From: JBFHKO01 sp041595355
GTDB taxonomy: Bacteria; Pseudomonadota; Gammaproteobacteria; Enterobacterales; Aeromonadaceae
Reading direction: 5' to 3'
Length of the DNA: 29,270 nt
Assembly: GCA_041595355.1 (NCBI GenBank)
Contig: JBFHKO010000009.1
Span: 1-29,270, forward strand
A model generated the notes under the pieces. That model saw only the letters and a program-made list of their open reading frames with translations. It searched no databases and was not told the origin of the DNA. Position numbers and translations under genes: made by a program. Positions 6,814 to 14,035 of this stretch are shown piece by piece (within the stretch, counting starts at the first letter, position 1; every line of letters begins with the position of its first letter).

Positions 6814-7521
6814 ATGCATCACTATCAGCTCTATCTGCTCCACAGTCCCAGCGCCCTGCCCCAGCACGGCGAGTGCCAGCAGCTGTTCGGCGAACTGCTG
6901 GCCCTGCGCATCCGCGGCTATGTCAGGGAGCATGGCCTGACCGTCATGCCGGTGGACGCCTATGACCATTTCTCCACCCACCTGCTGCTGTGCCAGGATG
7001 ACCGGCCGGTCGCCTGTGCCAAGTTCATTCCGTTTCAGGACTGCCTGTCGCAGCAGCGAACCTTCCCGCCGACCGAGCTGCTGGCCCGGGCGGGCAACGA
7101 GCCGGCCCGCCGGGCGACCGAAGCCCTCATAGCGCGCCTGCAGGCACGCCATCTGGATCTCAGCTACGACTGCGCCTTCACCCTCTGTCCGGGTGCGCGC
7201 CGCAGCCAGGAGGCCGCCAGCATAGTGCGCATGATGCACGGCGCCTGGATGTGCTACCACGACAGCGTCGGTCCGCGCCACTTCATCGTCTCGGCCACCC
7301 TGCGCCTGAAGACGGAGCGATTGTTCCAGCGCCTGGGCTGCCAGCCGGTGTGCAAGCAGGCCGAGTACCGGCTGCACAGCATCAACGACGAGCCGGCGCT
7401 GATGATGCACTTCGAGCAGGGCACGCCGCTGGCCCAGAGCTGGATCAGCCACTACCGCCCCCTGTGGGAGCAGCGCCGGGAGCTCGGCCTGCCCCACGCC
7501 AGCTTCGCCCACGCCATTTGA
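6814..7521 (+). CDS. Acyl-homoserine-lactone synthase / N-acyl amino acid synthase-like acyltransferase
   Basis: This 235-residue protein appears to belong to the GNAT-fold superfamily that includes LuxI-type autoinducer synthases, FeeM N-acyl amino acid synthases and PEP-CTERM/exosortase-associated acyltransferases. The diagnostic N-terminal pattern is present: LRIRGYV (31-37), then DAYD (Asp48, Asp51) and the strand THLLLCQDDRPVACAKFIPF, which parallels the LuxI core. The position usually held by a conserved arginine after this strand is Lys70. No homoserine-lactone-specific tail was recognised. The ATG at 6814 is chosen because GGAGGGG precedes it. The family transfers an acyl group from acyl-ACP or acyl-CoA onto an amine, so an acylated amine or amino acid is a likely product. 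It lies 50 bp after the ThiF gene and 19 bp before the exporter. Product identity is not known. Confidence 0.7.
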   Translation: MHHYQLYLLHSPSALPQHGECQQLFGELLALRIRGYVREHGLTVMPVDAYDHFSTHLLLCQDDRPVACAKFIPFQDCLSQQRTFPPTELLARAGNEPARRATEALIARLQARHLDLSYDCAFTLCPGARRSQEAASIVRMMHGAWMCYHDSVGPRHFIVSATLRLKTERLFQRLGCQPVCKQAEYRLHSINDEPALMMHFEQGTPLAQSWISHYRPLWEQRRELGLPHASFAHAI

Positions 7522-7540
7522 CCTTCGAGGAGATCCCCCC

Positions 7541-10084
7541 ATGTCCTGGCTTTCCCGTTACCTCGACCTGCTCGAGCGCAGGCACAAGTGGCTGCTGGCG
7601 CTGCTGGCCCTCATCAGCCTGCTGATGCTGGCCAGCGCCAGCCGCCTGCAGACCAACGCCACCCCCTACTTTCTCGATCTTCAGCACCCGAGCCGCCAGG
7701 CGGATCAGTATCTGAAGGCCCACTTCACCGGCAGCGGCGAGAACCTGATGATCGCCACCCTGACCCGCGAGGCGACCATCTTCAACCCGCGCAGCCTGCA
7801 GGAGCTGCATCGACTGACGCTGGCGCTGGAGCAGCTGACCCTGACCACGGCCAATGACAACCAGCGCCTCGATGCCCTGCTGGCGCGCCTGCCGGCGGAC
7901 CAGCGGCCCGCGCTGCGCTTCGGCTCGCCACTGCAGCCGCGCGAGCTGGACGGGGTGCAGGCCCTGCAGCGGGCGCTGGCCCAGGCGCGGCTGCTGCAAG
8001 CGGCAGACGAGCGCTATCTGCGCGAGCTGGCCGTTCGCATTCATCCCATCACCAAGGTGCGCTCGCTGGTGCGCATCGAGAGCATCACCGCCGCCGGCGA
8101 CGAGCTGGATATCCACCCGCTGATGTACCGGGTGCCCCAGGATGATGCCGGCATCCGCCGCCTGGAGCAGGAGGCGCGCAGCAACGGCCTGCTGCGCCAC
8201 ATCATGTTCTCCGCCGGCGATCCCCGGGCGGTAAATACCCTGGTCGAGCTCAGCATTCCCCAGGATGACGCCCCGGCCATGCGCCAGCTCTATGACGCCG
8301 TGGCCGGGCTCATCGAGCGGCTTCACTTGACCGACAGCTACCACCTCGGCGGCCCGCCCGCCATCTTCGCCCAGACCTCGGCGACCATGGAGCAGGACAG
8401 CAACACCTTCTTCCCGCTCATCATAGTGGTGGCCATGCTGCTGCTGGGGCTCCTCTTTCGCACCCTGCGCAGCGCCCTGGTGCCGGTGGCGGTGGCCTTC
8501 CTGGCGGTGATCTGGACCCTCGGCACCATGGCCGCGCTCGGCTATGCACAGAACATCGTCAGCACCATGCTGCCGGTATTCCTCATCTCGATAGGCGTCT
8601 CGGACAGCATTCACTTTCTCGCCGCCTACCGCCGGGCCCAGGCGCACTCCGCTGACGACCGGGCCAAGCCGGTGGCCAGCGTGCTGGCGCAGCTGTGGCG
8701 ACCGATGCTGATGACCAGCCTCACCACCATGGGCGGCTTTCTCTCCCTCACCTGGACGCCCATCCACTTCATCCAGCAATTCGGCCTCTTCGTCGCCCTC
8801 GGGGTCGGCTACGCCCTTGTCATCACCCTCAGCCTGCTGCCGGCGCTGCTGCTCTGGCTGCCGGCCGAGCGCCGCCCGGCCCGCGGCCATCCTGCCTGGA
8901 TAGGCCGGCTGGCCGACTGGAACCTGCAGCTGGCGCTGCGCCATCCGAGGGCCATCGCCCTGCTCGGCCTGCTGCTGCTCGGGCTCTGCGCCGCCGGCAT
9001 GGCGCGCCTGCAGATAGACAACGAGATGATCCGCTACTTTGCCGCCGACACCCGGGTGCGGCAGGACAACCAGGTGTTCAAGCAGCATTTCGGCGGCGCG
9101 GCCACCCTGGAGTTCGTGCTGCGCGCGCCCGAGACGGGCTACTTCAAGCAGGAGTCGGCCATCGGTGCGCTGGAGCGCATCCAGGCCCGGCTGCTCGAGC
9201 GCCCCGAAGTGGGGGCCGTCTACGGGCTGCCCAACTTCCTCAAGCTGATGAACAAGGCGATGCAGGGCGACGACCCGGCAGCCTACCAGCTGCCGGCGGG
9301 CAATCCGGCCCTCTACCCGCAGTACCTGTTCCTCTACGAGAGCAGCAACGGCGACGAGATCTTCAACGTGGTGGATGCCGACTACCGGCAGGCGCGGCTG
9401 GTGCTGTTCGTCAAGTCGGATCAGACCTCGGTGATGGATGGGCTGGTCAAGGCCATCACCCCCGTCATGCACACCGAACTGCCGGGCGTGGAGATCATGC
9501 CGGCCGGCTTTGGCGAGGTGCTGATCGCCACCCGCGATGCCATCATCTACAGCCAGCTCAGCAGCCTGCTGCTCTCGCTCATCAGCGTGTTCGCCCTGCT
9601 GCTGCTGCTGCTGCGCAGCCTGCGCTATGCCCTCATAGGGCTGGTGCCGCTGGTGATGGTGGTGCTGGGCAACTTCGCCCTGCTCGGCTGGAGCGGCCTC
9701 TATCTGGATGTCGGCACCGCCATAGTGGCGCCCATCGCCATCGGCATCAGCGTCGACTACGCCATCTACTTTCTCACCAGCTGCCAGCGGCATGCCGGCA
9801 GCAATCGCGCGGCCGTGGCCGAGGCGCTGCGCCTTCACCTGGGCCCCATCCTGTTCAATACCCTGGTGCTGGGCGCCGGCTTCCTGGTACTGACCCTCTC
9901 CAGCCATCAGGCGCTGATCAACCTCGGCTGGCTGGTCACCTCGACCATGCTCTTCTCCGCCCTGGCGACCTTCCTGCTGCTGCCACCGCTGCTGCTGTGG
10001 CTGCGCCGCCCGCCGACGAGCGATGCCGTGCCCGCCCCCGGCGTGCTGTCGGCCGCGTCCCCCATGCAGCCTTCCACATTCTGA
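7541..10084 (+). CDS. RND-superfamily (MMPL-type) inner-membrane exporter
   Basis: This 847-residue protein has the duplicated RND topology: one membrane helix (about 16-34), a large periplasmic loop, five helices (about 287-440), a helix near 470-490, a second periplasmic loop, and five helices (about 670-825). Each half has the proton-relay segment of the MMPL/sterol-sensing class: SIGVSDSIHFLAAY with Asp355 and GISVDYAIYFL with Asp739. It is of the COG1033 'predicted exporter' type, which moves lipids or hydrophobic molecules using the proton gradient. The ATG follows GGAG, 19 bp after the acyltransferase. Its partners downstream are a LolA-like carrier and an outer-membrane barrel, suggesting a full inner-to-outer membrane route for a lipidic product. 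Very long open frames on both strands within it are shadows caused by GC-rich codon use. Confidence 0.88.
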   Translation: MSWLSRYLDLLERRHKWLLALLALISLLMLASASRLQTNATPYFLDLQHPSRQADQYLKAHFTGSGENLMIATLTREATIFNPRSLQELHRLTLALEQLTLTTANDNQRLDALLARLPADQRPALRFGSPLQPRELDGVQALQRALAQARLLQAADERYLRELAVRIHPITKVRSLVRIESITAAGDELDIHPLMYRVPQDDAGIRRLEQEARSNGLLRHIMFSAGDPRAVNTLVELSIPQDDAPAMRQLYDAVAGLIERLHLTDSYHLGGPPAIFAQTSATMEQDSNTFFPLIIVVAMLLLGLLFRTLRSALVPVAVAFLAVIWTLGTMAALGYAQNIVSTMLPVFLISIGVSDSIHFLAAYRRAQAHSADDRAKPVASVLAQLWRPMLMTSLTTMGGFLSLTWTPIHFIQQFGLFVALGVGYALVITLSLLPALLLWLPAERRPARGHPAWIGRLADWNLQLALRHPRAIALLGLLLLGLCAAGMARLQIDNEMIRYFAADTRVRQDNQVFKQHFGGAATLEFVLRAPETGYFKQESAIGALERIQARLLERPEVGAVYGLPNFLKLMNKAMQGDDPAAYQLPAGNPALYPQYLFLYESSNGDEIFNVVDADYRQARLVLFVKSDQTSVMDGLVKAITPVMHTELPGVEIMPAGFGEVLIATRDAIIYSQLSSLLLSLISVFALLLLLLRSLRYALIGLVPLVMVVLGNFALLGWSGLYLDVGTAIVAPIAIGISVDYAIYFLTSCQRHAGSNRAAVAEALRLHLGPILFNTLVLGAGFLVLTLSSHQALINLGWLVTSTMLFSALATFLLLPPLLLWLRRPPTSDAVPAPGVLSAASPMQPSTF

Positions 10085-10095
10085 GGAGACCCACC

Positions 10096-10872
10096 ATGTC
10101 CGCTTTTCTGTTGTATCCCCTGCTGGCCGGCGCCCTGGCGCTGACCAGCCCCGATCCCCAGGCGCTGATGGAGGCCGTCAAATGGCGCGCCGACGGCCAG
10201 GCACGCCAGGCGCGCGTGCGGCTGGATCTGCTCGACGGCGAGCAGGTCCGCCAGACCCGGGAGGTCGACTACCTGGAGCGCGATGGCGCCCGGGAGCGTG
10301 ACACCCTGATGTACATCAACCAGCCGCGGGACGTGGCCGGCACCAGTCTGCTGCTGCAAAGCAGTGCCGAGCGCCCCTCGGATGAGGACAACATCTATCT
10401 CTACCTGCCGGCGCTGCGCAAGAGCAAGCGGCTGGCGGCCCGCAACAAGCGGGGCCGTTTCGTCGGCAGCGAGTTCAGTTATGCCGATCTGGAGTGGCTG
10501 CGCCCGGAGGACTTCCGCTACCGCCGGCTGGGCGAGGCCCGCTGGCAGGGGCGCCCGGTGGTGCACCTGGAGGCCGTTGCCAGCGACGATCGGGTACTGG
10601 AGAAGACCGGCTACAGCAAGAAGGAGCTGTGGGTGGATCCGGACTATGCCCTGGTGGTGCGCGGCCTCTATTTCGACGAGCAGGGACGCCAGCTCAAGCA
10701 GATGGAGGTCGAGGAGGTGACCGACATCCAGGGCTTTTGGACCATCACCCGCCAGGTGGTGCACAACCTGCAGACCGGCAAGGGGACCCGTATGTGGGTC
10801 GACGAGGTGCGCTACGATCCGCCGGTCAACGATCGGCTGTTCACCAAGCAGCAGCTGGGACGGGCCTGGTAA
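10096..10872 (+). CDS. LolA-like periplasmic 'outer membrane lipoprotein-sorting' protein
   Basis: This 258-residue protein starts with a short hydrophobic leader (MSAFLLYPLLAGALALTS) and continues with a beta-rich region: DYLERDGARERDTLMYINQPRDVAGTSLLL, DEDNIYLYLPALRKSKRLA, KELWVDPDYALVVRGLYFDEQGR and WTITRQVVHNLQTG. This matches the large LolA-like family (COG2834) found next to RND/MMPL exporters. Family members have a half-open beta barrel that holds a lipid, so a periplasmic shuttle role between the RND pump and the outer-membrane barrel is likely. The ATG follows GAGGAGA 11 bp after the RND stop, and the stop codon overlaps the start of the next gene (TAATG), so the two are translationally coupled. 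No lipobox was seen. Confidence 0.75.
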   Translation: MSAFLLYPLLAGALALTSPDPQALMEAVKWRADGQARQARVRLDLLDGEQVRQTREVDYLERDGARERDTLMYINQPRDVAGTSLLLQSSAERPSDEDNIYLYLPALRKSKRLAARNKRGRFVGSEFSYADLEWLRPEDFRYRRLGEARWQGRPVVHLEAVASDDRVLEKTGYSKKELWVDPDYALVVRGLYFDEQGRQLKQMEVEEVTDIQGFWTITRQVVHNLQTGKGTRMWVDEVRYDPPVNDRLFTKQQLGRAW

Positions 10873-12110
10873 TGGGGCGCTCGGCACTCGGGCTGGCGCT
10901 GGCCCTCTACTGCGCCCAGGCCTGCAGCGACACGCAACTGGACTGGTCCGGGGAGCTCGGCACCCGCCTCGATTACCGGCTGCCGTCCGCCGAGCGTGGC
11001 TGGGCACAGCAAAAAATAAAGGGCAAGCTCGGCGGCCGGCTCGACAGCGACGACTGGGGACAGATCACGGCCATCGGCCGCGGCGTTCAGGACTTCTACT
11101 ACGACCAGAGCCGCTTCGAGGGGAGCCCGGCCGGGGATCAGGCCCGCGAACTCTGGCTGCACGAGCTCTACTGGCAGCATGGCGCCGAGGCGTGGAGCTG
11201 GAGCCTCGGCAAGCAGCAGGTCACCTGGGGCGAGGCGGACTACTTCCGGGTGGTGGACGTGGTCAATGCCCAGGATCTGCGCGACTACCTGCTGAGCTAC
11301 GTCGAGGAGTTCAACCAGGCGCGCCAGTCGCTGTGGATGGCCAATCTGGAATACAGCGGCGAGAGCTGGCAGCAGCAGTGGCTCTGGATCTGGAGCATGC
11401 GCCCGACCCGGCTGCCGGGGGCGGGCAGCGACTTCTCGAGCGCCGCGCTGGATGCCTTCCAGCAGCTGCGCGCGCAGTTGCCCGACCAGCGCCCCGGCAG
11501 CGCCCCGGAGGATCACAGCCTCGGCTGGCGCGCCGGCCGGGTGCTCGGTGACAGCACGGATCTGGGGCTCTATGCCTACTACGGCTGGCATCCCGACCCC
11601 TTCATCGCCAGCGATCCCTGGCGCGAACGCTACCACCGGCGCCAGATGCTGGGCGCCTCGCTGTCGACACCGCTCGGTGCCTGGGTGCTGCGCAGCGATG
11701 TGGCGCTCTACCTGCGCGAGGCGCTGGCCCAGTCCGATGGTCAGGCCGGGTTCGCCGATCTCTGGCAGGGGCTGCTGGGGCTGGATTACAACGCCGAGGA
11801 CTACAGCCTCAGCCTGCAGTGGCGGGAGGGTCAGAGCGTCAACGAGCCGGCCGGCATGACGGGACAGCAGCTGCGCGGCGCCTCGCTCTATCTCGAATAC
11901 CGGCTGGCGGGCGACGATCTGATAGTCAGCAACCTGACGCTGCAGGATCTGGCCCAGCACAGCGGCATGAACGAGCTGCAGGTGAAGTACCGCCTCACCG
12001 ACCGCTGGCTGCTCGGGGTGGGCAGCGACTGGTTCTGGGGCCAGGGCAGCCTGCTCTCCGGCTATCAGTCGCAGAGCAGGCTGTTTGTGCGCGCGACCTG
12101 GTATCTGTAG
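10872..12110 (+). CDS. DUF1302-like outer-membrane beta-barrel
   Basis: This 412-residue protein starts with a signal peptide (MGRSALGLALALYCAQACS) and is followed by alternating aromatic beta strands through to the C-terminus RLFVRATWYL, as expected for an outer-membrane barrel. The segment LGKQQVTWGEADYFRVVDVVNAQDL, with the WGE...DVVN..D pattern, is reminiscent of the DUF1302 family that co-occurs with RND exporters and LolA/DUF1329 proteins. It is translationally coupled to the LolA-like gene by a 1-base stop/start overlap. It probably provides the outer-membrane passage, or acts as a receptor, for the operon's product. The last residue is Leu rather than the usual Phe or Trp. The exact family is inferred from remembered motifs. 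Confidence 0.65.
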   Translation: MGRSALGLALALYCAQACSDTQLDWSGELGTRLDYRLPSAERGWAQQKIKGKLGGRLDSDDWGQITAIGRGVQDFYYDQSRFEGSPAGDQARELWLHELYWQHGAEAWSWSLGKQQVTWGEADYFRVVDVVNAQDLRDYLLSYVEEFNQARQSLWMANLEYSGESWQQQWLWIWSMRPTRLPGAGSDFSSAALDAFQQLRAQLPDQRPGSAPEDHSLGWRAGRVLGDSTDLGLYAYYGWHPDPFIASDPWRERYHRRQMLGASLSTPLGAWVLRSDVALYLREALAQSDGQAGFADLWQGLLGLDYNAEDYSLSLQWREGQSVNEPAGMTGQQLRGASLYLEYRLAGDDLIVSNLTLQDLAQHSGMNELQVKYRLTDRWLLGVGSDWFWGQGSLLSGYQSQSRLFVRATWYL

Positions 12111-12113
12111 TCT

Positions 12114-12150
12114 GCGGGCTCAGTGCAGCAGATCCAGCTGCTGCGCCCGC
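12114..12150. other. Convergent-end hairpin (possible terminator without U-tract)
   Basis: GCAGCAG (12125-12131) and CTGCTGC (12138-12144) form a perfect 7-bp stem with a 6-nt loop, continued by GCGGGC (12114-12119) with GCCCGC (12145-12150) around a one-sided 5-nt bulge. It begins 3 bp after the barrel stop and overlaps the end of the convergent regulator gene. It lacks a T-run, so it may stabilise 3' ends rather than terminate. Confidence 0.4.
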
Positions 12151-12488
12151 GCCAGTACATGCAGCCGGTTGTTGGCATTCAGGCGCAGACAGAGGTTGGC
12201 GACGTGAAACTTGACCGTGCGCTCGGCGATGCCGAGGATGCGGCTGATCTCCCAGGTGGTCTTGCCTTCGCGCAGCCAGCGCAGCACCTCGCGCTGACGG
12301 CTCGAGAGCCGGACCGGCCCCGCCTCCCTGCCCCTCTCCCCCGGTGACTCGGCCGCCTGCCGCAGGTGGGGCAGCAGGCCGCCGAGCCGCTGCAACAGCC
12401 GGGTCAGCTGCTCGCGGGTCTGCACCTGGGTACAGGCGGTGCCCAGCTCCATCAACGCTTGCAATTCATCCTGGTTGAGTTCATCCAT
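12120..12488 (-). CDS. Small LuxR/FixJ-type HTH regulator without ligand-binding domain
   Basis: This 122-residue DNA-binding protein has a C-terminal GerE/LuxR helix-turn-helix covering about residues 61-120: LSSRQREVLRWLREGKTTWE and ISRILGIAERTVKFHVANL, then RLNANNRLHVLARA. All hallmark residues of the family are present. The N-terminal 55 residues are short and helical and cannot hold an autoinducer-binding or receiver domain. The ATG at 12488 follows AAGGAG; a TACAAT -10-like element lies on the same strand at 12530-12535, followed nearby by a GGTACA half-site-like sequence. The gene is convergent to the acyltransferase-exporter operon, ending 9 bp from it. It is the obvious candidate to act at the lux-box-like element at 5819-5838, but this is inference. 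Confidence 0.85.
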   Translation of the reverse strand: MDELNQDELQALMELGTACTQVQTREQLTRLLQRLGGLLPHLRQAAESPGERGREAGPVRLSSRQREVLRWLREGKTTWEISRILGIAERTVKFHVANLCLRLNANNRLHVLARAQQLDLLH

Positions 12489-12609
12489 GTCCGCTCTCTC
12501 CTTAGATACGGTGTCCATTCTCGCCGGCCATTGTACCCGGCAAGATGAACAAGGTGCGGCGGTCGAACCCATTATCGGAGCCGGCTCCCCCATCGCCGGG
12601 CAAGCGGGG

Positions 12610-13584
12610 TCAGTCGGACCTGGCCACCTTGGCCAGCGCCGCCAGCAGCACCTCGCCATCGGCGCCGGGGCGGCAGGCATGCTCACTCAGGTGACGTCGC
12701 CAGGCGCGGGCGCCGGGCAGCCCCTGGAACAGCCCCAGCATGTGGCGCGTGACGTGGGAGAGCTGGTTGCCGCGCGCCAGCTCCTGCTCGATGTAGGGCA
12801 GCATCGCCTCCACCACCTGATGGCGACTGGGCACCGGGTGGGCATCACCGAACAGCCGCCCATCCACCTCGGCCAGCAGGTAGGGATTCTGGTACGCCTC
12901 GCGCCCGAGCATGACCCCGTCCAGCTGCTGCAGATGTGCCTCGGCCTCGTCCAGGCGGGTGATGCCGCCATTGATGGCGATGGTCAGCCCAGGAAAATCC
13001 TGCTTCAGCCGGTAGACGCGCGGGTAGTCGAGCGGCGGTATCTCGCGGTTTTCACGCGGGCTCAGGCCGCTCAGCCACGCCTTGCGCGCATGCACGATGA
13101 AGGTATCGCAGCCGGCCGCGGCCACCTGGTGGATGAAATCGCACAGGAAGGCGTAGCTGTCCTGATCGTCTATGCCGATGCGGGTCTTGACCGTCACCGG
13201 TATGCCGACCGCATCGCGCATCGCCTTGACGCACTCGGCCACCAGCGCCGGGCTGGCCATCAGGCAGGCGCCAAAGCGGCCGTTCTGCACCCGGTCCGAG
13301 GGGCAGCCGACATTGAGGTTGATTTCGTCATAGCCGCGCTGCTCGGCCAGCCGCGCGCAGCGGGCCAGCTCCTCCGGCACGCTGCCCCCCAGCTGCAGCG
13401 CCAGCGGATGCTCCTGCGGGTCATAGGCCAGGTAATCCCCCCGGCCGAGCAATATGGCGCCCGTGGTCACCATTTCGGTATACAGCAGCGCATGCCGGCT
13501 CAGCAATCGATGAAAATAGCGGCAATGGCGGTCGGTCCAGTCGAGCATGGGGGCGATGGAGAAACGATTGGAGGAAAAATGCAT
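12610..13584 (-). CDS. dusA: tRNA-dihydrouridine(20/20a) synthase
   Basis: This 324-residue FMN enzyme makes dihydrouridine at D-loop positions 20/20a of tRNA. The DusA signature RFSIAPMLDWTDRHCRYFHR is at residues 7-26, and the catalytic cysteine Cys94 is in NLNVGCPSDRVQNGRFGACLM. HARKAWLSGLSPRENREIPPL is diagnostic of DusA as opposed to DusB or DusC, and INGGI plus MLGREAYQNPYLL bind the FMN phosphate. The ATG follows AGGGAT. It is complete and monocistronic in appearance, upstream of the LuxR-type gene on the same strand with a 121-bp gap, and divergent from the small membrane protein. Confidence 0.97.
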   Translation of the reverse strand: MHFSSNRFSIAPMLDWTDRHCRYFHRLLSRHALLYTEMVTTGAILLGRGDYLAYDPQEHPLALQLGGSVPEELARCARLAEQRGYDEINLNVGCPSDRVQNGRFGACLMASPALVAECVKAMRDAVGIPVTVKTRIGIDDQDSYAFLCDFIHQVAAAGCDTFIVHARKAWLSGLSPRENREIPPLDYPRVYRLKQDFPGLTIAINGGITRLDEAEAHLQQLDGVMLGREAYQNPYLLAEVDGRLFGDAHPVPSRHQVVEAMLPYIEQELARGNQLSHVTRHMLGLFQGLPGARAWRRHLSEHACRPGADGEVLLAALAKVARSD

Positions 13585-13778
13585 GAGGATCCCTGATAAT
13601 GGTGAAACAGCCTGGCCCGCGGCGGACTATTGATCGCCGACCGGGCCGCGATCTTACCCTGTCCACCGGCCGGGAAAAAGCCCGCTGCCGGAGCGGCTGG
13701 AGTGAGCTGTCCGGACTGGCGATGGAATACCGAGTCCGCTACTGTGGCGGTCATTATCTACTGGCGCAGAGGAACACC

Positions 13779-14021
13779 GTGAAAAAACTGATGTTATGGA
13801 CCCTGCTGGCCCTGGTGCTGGCGCTCATCTTCTCCGAGATCAACATCAAGACCTCGCTCTACAAGGCGGCGGACAACAGCGTGGAGATCATCTTCCCCGA
13901 GTGGCAGACCGATGATGCCTGGTTCTACCTCTACTGGACCCCGGGGCAGCTCGAGTGGCGTCTGTACCGCCAGCAGGCCCCCACCGAACGGCGCAGCCTG
14001 CCGGCGCCGGCCAAGTTCTGA
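13779..14021 (+). CDS. Small membrane-anchored protein of unknown function
   Basis: This 80-residue protein starts at GTG (KKLMLWTLLALVLALIFSE) with one N-terminal hydrophobic segment at about 4-19, likely a signal anchor. A short soluble domain rich in Trp and Tyr follows (EIIFPEWQTDDAWFYLYWTPGQLEWRLYRQ), then a Pro/Ala tail. AGAGGA lies about 6 nt before the GTG. The longer open frame upstream, beginning opposite the dusA start, has no supporting start and is rejected. It is divergent from dusA and convergent with alr, whose stop lies 9 bp away. I do not recognise the family. The position and clean ribosome-binding site support it as a real gene. Confidence 0.65.
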   Translation: MKKLMLWTLLALVLALIFSEINIKTSLYKAADNSVEIIFPEWQTDDAWFYLYWTPGQLEWRLYRQQAPTERRSLPAPAKF

Positions 14022-14035
14022 GGCCACACCTCAGA
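14017..14035. other. Hairpin overlapping both convergent stop codons
   Basis: TCTGAGG (14017-14023) and CCTCAGA (14029-14035) form a perfect 7-bp stem with a 5-nt loop. The stem contains the stop codon of the small protein on one strand and of alr on the other. There is no T-tract on either side. Confidence 0.45.

Noticed and set aside
7445..9907. 820-residue open frame on the minus strand
   Set aside because: It is antisense to the RND exporter, with composition dominated by Gln, Ala, Gly and His and no domain or ribosome-binding site; a shadow of GC-rich codon use.
8695..10872. 725-residue plus-strand open frame
   Set aside because: It runs in another frame through the RND gene and becomes real only in its last part, the LolA-like gene starting at 10096 with its own Shine-Dalgarno.
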